Origin: Labia minor
Taxonomy: Eukaryota; Arthropoda; Insecta; Dermaptera; Spongiphoridae
Assembly: GCA_963082975.1 (NCBI GenBank)
Contig: OY720345.1
Coordinates: 8,830,491-8,894,490 of the forward strand
Length of the DNA: 64,000 bases
Direction: 5' to 3'
In this document: in pieces, positions 54,701-64,000 of the stretch
Layout of the letters: the number at the start of each line of letters is the position of its first letter
Position numbering within the stretch: position 1 is the stretch's first letter
Made by a program: the position numbers and the translations under genes
The notes under the pieces: generated by a model
The model's database searches: none
What the model saw: the letters and a program-made list of their open reading frames with translations, nothing else
Told to the model about the DNA's origin: nothing

Positions 54701-55860
54701 CATTAATTTCATAGAAAAAACATGAATTTGTCATATTATTTCAGACAAAAGGCTACTTTTTTAAATAGAAATCTAAAATTTAATTTCTATATATAATTTT
54801 CTTCCATTTCTGGTCCTAAAGTCGATTTAATTAACATTTTATACATATCATAAATTTATTCATTAATTTTATAGAAAAAACGTGAATATTGATAAATTAT
54901 TTAGGTAAAATGCTATTTTTTTAAATACTAATCTAAAATTTATTTACCTTATATCATTTTCTTCCATTTCTGGTCCTAAACACGAATTAATTCATTTTTT
55001 ATACATATCATAATTTTTTTCATTAATTTCATAGAAAAAACGTTAATATTGATAAATTATTTTGGAAAAATGCTATTTTTATAAATACTAATGTAAAATT
55101 TATTTTTTATATATCATTTTCTTCCATTTCTGCTCCTAAACACGAATTAATTCATATTTTTTATACATATCATAATTTTTTTCATTAATTTCATAGATAA
55201 AACGTTAATATTGATAAATTATTTAGGAAAAATGCTATTGTTTTAAATACTAATGAAAAAGTTATTTACTATATATTATTTTCTTCCATTTTTGATCAAT
55301 TAATCGATTTTATTCATATTTCATCAATATCATAATTTTTTTCATTAATTTCATAGAAAAAACGTTAATATTGATAAATTATTTAGGAAAAATGCTATTT
55401 TTTTAAATACTAATGTAAAATTTATTATTTATATATTATTTTTTTCCATTTCTGCTCCTAAACACGAATTAATACATATTTTATACATATCATAATTTTT
55501 TTCATTAATTTCATAGAAAAAACGTTAATATTGATAAATTATTTAGGAAAAATGCTATTTTTTTAAATACAAATGTAAAATTTATTTATTATATATCATT
55601 TTCTTCCATTTCTGGTCCTAAACACGAATTAATTCATTTTTTATACATATCATAATTTTATTCATTAATTTCATAGAAAAAACGTGAATATTGATAAATT
55701 ATTTAGGAAAAATGCTATTTTTTTAAATACTAATGTAAAAATTTATTTTTTATATATCATTTTCTTCCATTTTTGATCAATTAATCGATTTTATTCATAT
55801 TTCATCGATATTATAATTTTTTTCATTAATTTCATAGAAAAAACGTGAATATTGATAAAT
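51780..55860 (+). repeat. Higher-order repeat with ~3,046-bp spacing
   Basis: The unusual TCATAGATAAAACG box variant occurs at about 52145 and 55191, 3,046 bp apart, followed in both places by AATGAAAAAGTTATTTAC. The ATTTACCTTATATC variant at about 51895 and 54945 gives about the same spacing. Block ends are approximate. Confidence 0.7.
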
Positions 55861-57718
55861 TATTTAGGAAAAATGCTATTTTTTTAAATACTAATGTAAA
55901 ATTTATTTTTTATATATCATTTTCTTCCATTTCTGCTCCTAAACACGAATTAATTCATATTTTTTATACATATCATAATTTTTTTCATTAATTTCATAGA
56001 AAAAACATGAATTTGTCATATTATTTTAGGCAAAATGCTACTTTTTTAAATAGAAATGTAAAATTTAATTTCTATATATAATTTTCTTCCATTTCTGGTC
56101 CTAAAGCAGATTTAATTAACATTTTATACATATCATAATTTTATTCATTAATTTCATAGAAAAAACATGAATTTGTCATATTATTTCAGGCAAAAGGCTA
56201 CTTTTTTAAATACTAATGTAAAATTTATTTTTTATATATCATTTTCTTCCATTTCTGGTCCTAAACACGAATTAATTCATTATTTATACATATCATAATT
56301 TTTTTCATTAATTTCATAGAAAAAACGTTAATATTGATAAATTATTTAGGTAAAATGCTATTTTTTTAAATACTAATGTAAAATTTATTTATTATATATC
56401 ATTTTTTTCAATTTCTGGTCCTAAACACGAATTAATTTATATTTTATCGATATGATAATTTTTTCATTAATTTCATAGAAAAAACGTGAATATTGATAAA
56501 TTATTTAGGAAAAATGCTATTTTTTTAAATACTAATGTAAAAATTTATTTATTATATATCATTTTCTTCCATTTCTGGTCCGAAAGTCGATTTAATTCAA
56601 ATTTTATACATATCCTTATTTTTTTCATTAATTTCATAGAAAAACCATGAATTTGTCATATTATTTCAGGCAAAAGGCTACTTTTTTAAATAGAAATGTA
56701 AAATTTATTTTTTATATATCATTTTTGTCCATTTCTGGTCCGAAAGTCTATTTAATTCAAATTTTATACAAATCGTAATTTTTTTCATTAATTTCATAGA
56801 AAAAACATGAATTTGTCATATTATTTCAGGCAAAAGGCTACTTTTTTAAATAGAAATGTAAAATTTAATTTCTATATATAATTTTCTTCCATTTCTGGTC
56901 CTAAAGCCGATTTAATTCACATTTTATACATATCATAATTTTTTTCATTAATTTCATAGAAAAAACGTTAATATTGATAAATTATTTAGGAAAAATGCTA
57001 TTTTTTTAAATACTAATGTAAAATTTATTTATTATATATCATTTTTTTCAATTTCTGGTCCTAAACACGAATTAATTTATATTTTACCGATATCATAATT
57101 TTTTTCATTGATTTCATAGAAAAAACCTGAATTTGTCATATTTTTTTCAGACAAAATGCTACTTTTTTAAATAGAAATGTAAAATTTATTTTTTATATAT
57201 CATTTTCTTCCATTTCTGGTCCGAAAGTCTATTTAATTCAAATTTTGTACAAATCCTAATTTTTTTCATTAATTTCATAGAAAAAACATGAATTTGTCAT
57301 ATTATTTCAGGCAAAAGGCTACTTTTTTAAATAGAAATGTTAAATTTAATTTCTATATATAATTTTCTTCCATTTCTGGTCCTAAAGCCGATTTAATTCA
57401 CATTTTATACATATCATAATTTTTTTCATTAATTTCATAGAAAAAACGTTAATATTGATAAATTATTTAGGTAAAATGCTATTTTTTTAAATACTAATGT
57501 AAAATTTATTTTTTATATATCATTTTCTTCCATTTTTGATCAATTAATCGATTTTATTCATATTTCATCGATATCATAATTTTTTTCATTAATTTCATAG
57601 AAAAAACGTGAATATTGATAAATTATTTAGGAAAAATGCTATTTTTTTAAATACTAATCTAAAATTTATTTATTATATATCATTTTCTTCCATTTCTGGT
57701 CCGAAAGTCGATTTAATT

Positions 57719-60700
57719 CAAATTTAATAAACATCCTTATTTTTTTCATTAATTTCATAGAAAAAACATGAATTTGTCATATTATTTCAGGCAAAATGGT
57801 ACTTTTTTAAATAGAAATGTAAAATTTATTTTTTATATATCATTTTCTTCCATTTCTGGACCTAAAGCCGATTTAATTCACATTTTATACATATCATAAT
57901 TTTTTTCATTAATTTCATAGAAAAAACGTTAATATTGATAAATTATTTAGGAAAAATGCTATTTTTTTAAATACTAATGTAAAATTTATTTTTTATATAT
58001 TATTTTGTTCCATTTCTGCTCCTAAACATGAATTAATTCATATTTCATCGATATCATAATTTTTTTCATTAATTTCATAGAAAAAACGTGAATATTGATA
58101 AATTATTTAGGAAAAATGCTATTTTTTTAAATACTAATGTAAAATTTATTTATTATATATCATTTTTTTCAATTTCTGGTCCTAAACACGAATTAATTCA
58201 TTTGTTATACATATCATAATTTTTTTCATTAATTTCATAGAAAAAACGTGAATATTGATAAATTATTTAGGAAAAATGCTATTTTTTTAAATACTAATGT
58301 AAAATTTATTTTTTATATATCATTTTCTTACATTTCTGGTCCTAAACACGAATTAATTCATTTGTTATACATATCATAATTTTTTTCATTAATTTCATAG
58401 AAAAAACGTTAATATTGATAAATTATTTACGAAAAATGCTATTTTTTTAAATACTAATGTAAAATTTATTTTTTATATATCATTTTCTTCCATTTCTGGT
58501 CCGAAAGTCTATTTAATTCAAATTTTATACAAATCCTAATTTTTTTCATTAATTTCATAGAAAAAACATGAATTTGTCATATTATTTCAGGCAAAAGGCT
58601 ACTTTTTTAAATAGAAATGTAAAATTTAATTTCTATATATAATTTTCTTCCATTTCTGGTCCTAAAGCCGATTTAATTCACATTTTATACATATCATAAT
58701 TTTTTTCATTAATTTCATAGAAAAAACGTTAATATTGATAAATTATTTAGGAAAAATGCTATTTTTTTAAATACTAATGTAAAATTTATTTTTTATATAT
58801 CACTTTCTTCCATTTTTGATCAATTAATCGATTTTATTCATATTTCATCGATATCATAATTTTTTTCATTAATTTCATAGAAAAAACGTGAATATTGATA
58901 AATTATTTAGGAAAATGCTATTTTTTTAAATACTAATGTAAAATTTTTTTATTATATATCATTTTCTTCCATTTCTGGTCCGAAAGTCTATTTAATTCAA
59001 ATTTTATACAAATCCTAATTTTTTTCATTAATTTCATAGAAAAAACATGAATTTGTCATATTTTTTCAGGCAAAATGCTACTTTTTTAAATAGAAATGTA
59101 AAATTTAATTTCTATATATAATTTTCTTCCATTTCTGGTCCTAAAGTCGATTTAATTAACATTTTATACATATCATAATTTTATTCATTAATTTTATAGA
59201 AAAAACGTGAATATTGATAAATTATTTAGGTAAAATGCTATTTTTTTAAATACTAATCTAAAAGTTATTTACCTTATATCATTTTCTTCCATTTCTGGTC
59301 CTAAACACGAATTAATTCATATTTTTTATACATATCATAATTTTTTTCATTAATTTCATAGAAAAAACGTTAATATTGATAAATTATTTAGGAAAAATGC
59401 TATTGTTTTAAATACTAATGTAAAATTTATTTACTATATATTATTTTCTTCCATTTTTGATCAATTAATCGATTTTATTCATATTTCATCAATAGCATAA
59501 TTTTTTTCATTAATTTCATAGAAAAAACGTTAATATTGATAAATTATTTAGGAAAAATGCTATTTTTTTAAATACTAATGTAAAATTTATTTTTTATATA
59601 TTATTTTGTTCCATTTCTGCTCCTAAACACGAATTAATACATATTTTATACATATCATAATTTTTTTCATTAATTTCATAGAAAAAACGTTAATATTGAT
59701 AAATTATTTAGGAAAAATGCTATTTTTTTAAATACAAATGTAAAATTTATTTATTATATATCATTTTCTTCCATTTCTGGTCCTAAACACGAATTAATTC
59801 ATTTTTTATACATATCATAATTTTATTCATTAATTTCATAGAAAAAACGTGAATATTGATAAATTATTTAGGAAAAATGCTATTTTTTTAAATACTAATG
59901 TAAAAATTTATTTTTTATATATCATTTTCTTCCATTTTTAAACAATTAATCGATTTTATTCATATTTCATCGATATTATAATTTTTTTCATTAATTTCAT
60001 AGAAAAAACGTGAATCTTGATAAATTATTTAGGAAAAATGCTATTTTTTTAAATACAAATGTAAAATTTATTTATTATATATCATTTTCTTCCATTTCTG
60101 CTCCTAAACACGAATTAATTCATATTTTTTATACATATCATAATTTTTTTCATTAATTTCATAGAAAAAACATGAATTTGTCATATTATTTTAGGCAAAA
60201 TGCTACTTTTTTAAATAGAAATGTAAAATTTAATTTCTATATATAATTTTCTTCCATTTCTGGTCCTAAAGCAGATTTAATTAACATTTTATACATATCA
60301 TAATTTTATTCATTAATTTTATAGAAAAAACGTGAATATTGATAAATTATTTAGGTAAAATGCTATTTTTTTAAATACTAATGTAAAATTTATTTATTAT
60401 ATATCATTTTCTTCCATTTCTGGTCCGAAAGTCGATTTAATTCAAATTTAATAAACATCCTTATTTTTTTCATTAATTTCATAGAAAAAACATGAATTTG
60501 TCATATTATTTCAGGCAAAATGGTACTTTTTTAAATAGAAATGTAAAATTTATTTTTTATATATCATTTTCTTCCATTTCTGGTCCTAAAGCCGATTTAA
60601 TTCACATTTTATACATATCATAATTTTTTTCATTAATTTCATAGAAAAAACGTTAATATTGATAAATTATTTAGGAAAAATGCTATTTTTTTAAATACTA

Positions 60701-63700
60701 ATGTAAAATTTATTTATTATATATCATTTTTTTCAATTTCTGGTCCTAAACACGAATTAATTTATATTTTATCGATATGATAATTTTTTTCATTGATTTC
60801 ATAGAAAAAACCTGAATTTGTCATATTTTTTTCAGACAAAATGCTACTTTTTTAAATAGAAATGTAAAATTTATTTTTTATATATCATTTTCTTCCATTT
60901 CTGGTCCGAAAGTCTATTTAATTCAAATTTTGTACAAATCCTAATTTTTTTCATTAATTTCATAGAAAAAACATGAATTTGTCATATTATTTCAGGCAAA
61001 AGGCTACTTTTTTAAATAGAAATGTAAAATTTAATTTCTATATATAATTTTCTTCCATTTCTGGCCCTAAAGCCTATTTAATTCACATTTTATACATATC
61101 ATAATTTTTTTCATTAATTTCATAGAAAAAACGTTAATATTGATAAATTATTTAGGAAAAATGCTATTTTTTTAAATACTAATGTAAAATTTATTTTTTA
61201 TATATTATTTTGTTCCATTTCTGCTCCTAAACACGAATTAATTCATATTTCATCGATATCATAATTTTTTTCATTAATTTCATAGAAAAAACGTGAATAT
61301 TGATAAATTATTTAGGAAAAATGCTATTTTTTTAAATACTAATGTAAAATTTATTTATTATATATCATTTTTTTCAATTTCTGGTCCTAAACACGAATTA
61401 ATTCATTTGTTATACATATCATAATTTTTTTCATTAATTTCATAGAAAAAACGTTAATATTGATAAATTATTTAGGAAAAATGCTATTTTTTTAAATACT
61501 AATGTAAAATTTATTTTTTATATATCATTTTCTTCCATTTCTGGTCCGAAAGTCTATTTAATTCAAATTTTATACAAATCCTAATTTTTTTCATTAATTT
61601 CATAGAAAAAACATGAATTTGTCATATTATTTCAGGCAAAAGGCTACTTTTTTAAATAGAAATGTAAAATTTAATTTCTATATATAATTTTCTTCCATTT
61701 CTGGTCTAAAGCCGATTTAATTCACATTTTATACATATCATAATTTTTTTCATTAATTTCATAGAAAAAACGTTAATATTGATAAATTATTTAGGAAAAA
61801 TGCTATTTTTTTAAATACTAATGTAAAATTTATTTTTTATATATCACTTTCTTCCATTTTTGATCAATTAATCGATTTTATTCATATTTCATCGATATCA
61901 TAATTTTTTTCATTAATTTCATAGAAAAAACGTGAATATTGATAAATTATTTAGGAAAAATGCTATTTTTTTAAATACTAATGTAGAATTTTTTTATTAT
62001 ATATCATTTTCTTCCATTTCTGGTCCGAAAGTCTATTTAATTCAAATTTTATACAAATCCTAATTTTTTTCATTAATTTCATAGAAAAAACATGAATTTG
62101 TCATATTTTTTCAGGCAAAATGCTACTTTTTTAAATAGATATGTAAAATTTAATTTCTATATATAATTTTCTTCCATTTCTGGTCCTAAAGTCGATTTAA
62201 TTAACATTTTATACATATCATAATTTTTTTCATTAATTTCATAGAAAAAACGTTAATATTGATAAATTATTTAGGAAAAATGCTATTGTTTTAAATACTA
62301 ATGTAAAATTTATTTACTATATATTATTTTCTTCCATTTTTGATCAATTAATCGATTTTATTCATATTTCATCAATATCATAATTTTTTTCATTAATTTC
62401 ATAGAAAAAACGTTAATATTGATAAATTATTTAGGAAAAATGCTATTTTTTTAAATACAAATGTAAAATTTATTTATTATATATCATTTTCTTCCATTTC
62501 TGGTCCTAAACACGAATTAATTCATTTTTTATACATATCATAATTTTATTCATTAATTTCATAGAAAAAACGTGAATATTGATAAATTATTTAGGAAAAA
62601 TGCTATTTTTTTAAATACTAATGTAAAAATTTATTTTTTATATATCATTTTCTTCCATTTTTGATCAATTAATCGATTTTATTCATATTTCATCGATATT
62701 ATAATTTTTTTCATTAATTTCATAGAAAAAACGTGAATATTGATAAATTATTTAGGAAAAATGCTATTTTTTTAAATACTAATGTAAAATTTATTTTTTA
62801 TATATCATTTTCTTCCATTTCTGCTCCTAAACACGAATTAATTCATATTTTTTATACATATCATAATTTTTTTCATTAATTTCATAGAAAAAACATGAAT
62901 TTGTCATATTATTTTAGGCAAAATGCTACTTTTTTAAATAGAAATGTAAAATTTAATTTCTATATATAATTTTCTTCCATTTCTGGCCCTAAAGCCTATT
63001 TAATTAACATTTTATACATATCATAATTTTATTCATTAATTTTATAGAAAAAACGTGAATATTGATAAATTATTTAGGTAAAATGCTATTTTTTTAAATA
63101 CTAATGTAAAATTTATTTATTATATATCATTTTCTTCCATTTCTGGTCCGAAAGTCGATTTAATTCAAATTTAATAAACATCCTTATTTTTTTCATTAAT
63201 TTCATAGAAAAAACATGAATTTGTCATATTATTTCAGGCAAAATGGTACTTTTTTAAATAGAAATGTAAAATTTATTTTTTATATATCATTTTCTTCCAT
63301 TTCTGGTCCTAAAGCCGATTTAATTCACATTTTATACATATCATAATTTTTTTCATTAATTTCATAGAAAAAACGTTAATATTGATAAATTATTTAGGAA
63401 AAATGCTATTTTTTTAAATACTAATGTAAAATTTATTTATTATATATCATTTTTTTCAATTTCTGGTCCTAAACACGAATTAATTTATATTTTATCGATA
63501 TGATAATTTTTTTCATTGATTTCATAGAAAAAACCTGAATTTGTCATATTTTTTTCAGACAAAATGCTACTTTTTTAAATAGAAATGTAAAATTTATTTT
63601 TTATATATCATTTTCTTCCATTTCTGGTCCGAAAGTCTATTTAATTCAAATTTTGTACAAATCCTAATTTTTTTCATTAATTTCATAGAAAAAACATGAA

Positions 63701-64000
63701 TTTGTCATATTATTTCAGGCAAAAGGCTACTTTTTTAAATAGAAATGTAAAATTTAATTTCTATATATAATTTTCTTCCATTTCTGGCCCTAAAGCCGAT
63801 TTAATTCACATTTTATACATATCATAATTTTTTTCATTAATTTCATAGTAAAAACGTTAATATTGATAAATTATTTAGGTAAAATGCTATTTTTTTAAAT
63901 ACTAATGTAAAATTTATTTTTTATATATCATTTTCTTCCATTTTTGATCAATTAATCGATTTTATTCATATTTCATCGATATCATAATTTTTTTCATTAA
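57719..64000 (+). repeat. Rearranged higher-order repeats with ~2,723 and ~3,045-bp spacings
   Basis: The rare CAAATTTAATAAACATCC variant occurs at 57719, 60443 and 63166, spaced 2,724 and 2,723 bp. Within the same stretch the ATTTTTTCAGG variant pair at 59060 and 62105 is spaced 3,045 bp, and TATTTTGTTCC at 58001 and 61206 is spaced 3,205 bp. The mixed spacings show units gaining or losing whole monomers. The last copy is cut by the window end. Confidence 0.65.

Larger units (their letters stand above)
20428..64000 (+). repeat. AT-rich ~160-bp satellite array, right block
   Basis: Continuation of the array, about 270 monomers, all head-to-tail on the + strand and reaching the window end. 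Monomers belong to the same types as on the left. Linker types include TCCTAAACACGAATT, TCCGAAAGTCGATTT, TCCTAAAGCCGATTT, TGATCAATTAATCGAT and TGCTCCTAAACACG. Single-base length changes are common (T6, T7 or T8 runs; 159-162 bp monomers). Several higher-order blocks are listed separately. No coding frame, other transposon or RNA gene is seen in this 43.6-kb stretch. Confidence 0.98.

Overview
The window is eukaryotic heterochromatin: about 58 kb of a very AT-rich tandem satellite with a monomer of about 160 bp, all head-to-tail on one strand, interrupted once by a Ty3/Gypsy-type LTR retrotransposon. No host gene, tRNA, rRNA or CRISPR is seen. The satellite runs off both window edges, so the true array is longer. 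A long homogeneous array with a nucleosome-sized monomer and one young LTR element fits (peri)centromeric or other heterochromatin. The host could be an arthropod, but the sequence alone does not settle this.

Layout. 1-14421: satellite. 14422-20423: one 6,002-bp retrotransposon on the + strand, flanked by a 4-bp target-site duplication (TTAT). 20424-64000: satellite again, same orientation, resuming at the exact base expected. A nearly identical copy of the insertion locus without the element lies at about 49.55-50.4 kb, so the insertion boundaries are confirmed within the window.

The retrotransposon has a 5' LTR that lost its last 97 bp, a gag gene that lost its N-terminus in the same deletion (the primer-binding site is also gone), and an intact pol frame. 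Pol is joined to gag by what looks like a complete -1 ribosomal frameshift signal: heptamer GGGAAAC, 6-nt spacer, H-type pseudoknot. Pol reads protease, reverse transcriptase, RNase H, integrase, then a C-terminal macro (ADP-ribose-binding) domain resembling the TARG1/OARD1 class, with the class's lysine and aspartate in place. That is the most unusual part of the window. A polypurine tract and a complete 293-bp 3' LTR follow. There is no env gene.

The satellite has two main core types, an old chimera between them, a near-invariant box with T-tract/A-tract inverted repeat, and several local higher-order repeat regimes (spacings near 962, 1,600, 1,991, 2,723, 3,045 and 3,431 bp). Four monomers carry a GC-richer insert that lengthens them by about 72 bp and serves as a lineage marker.
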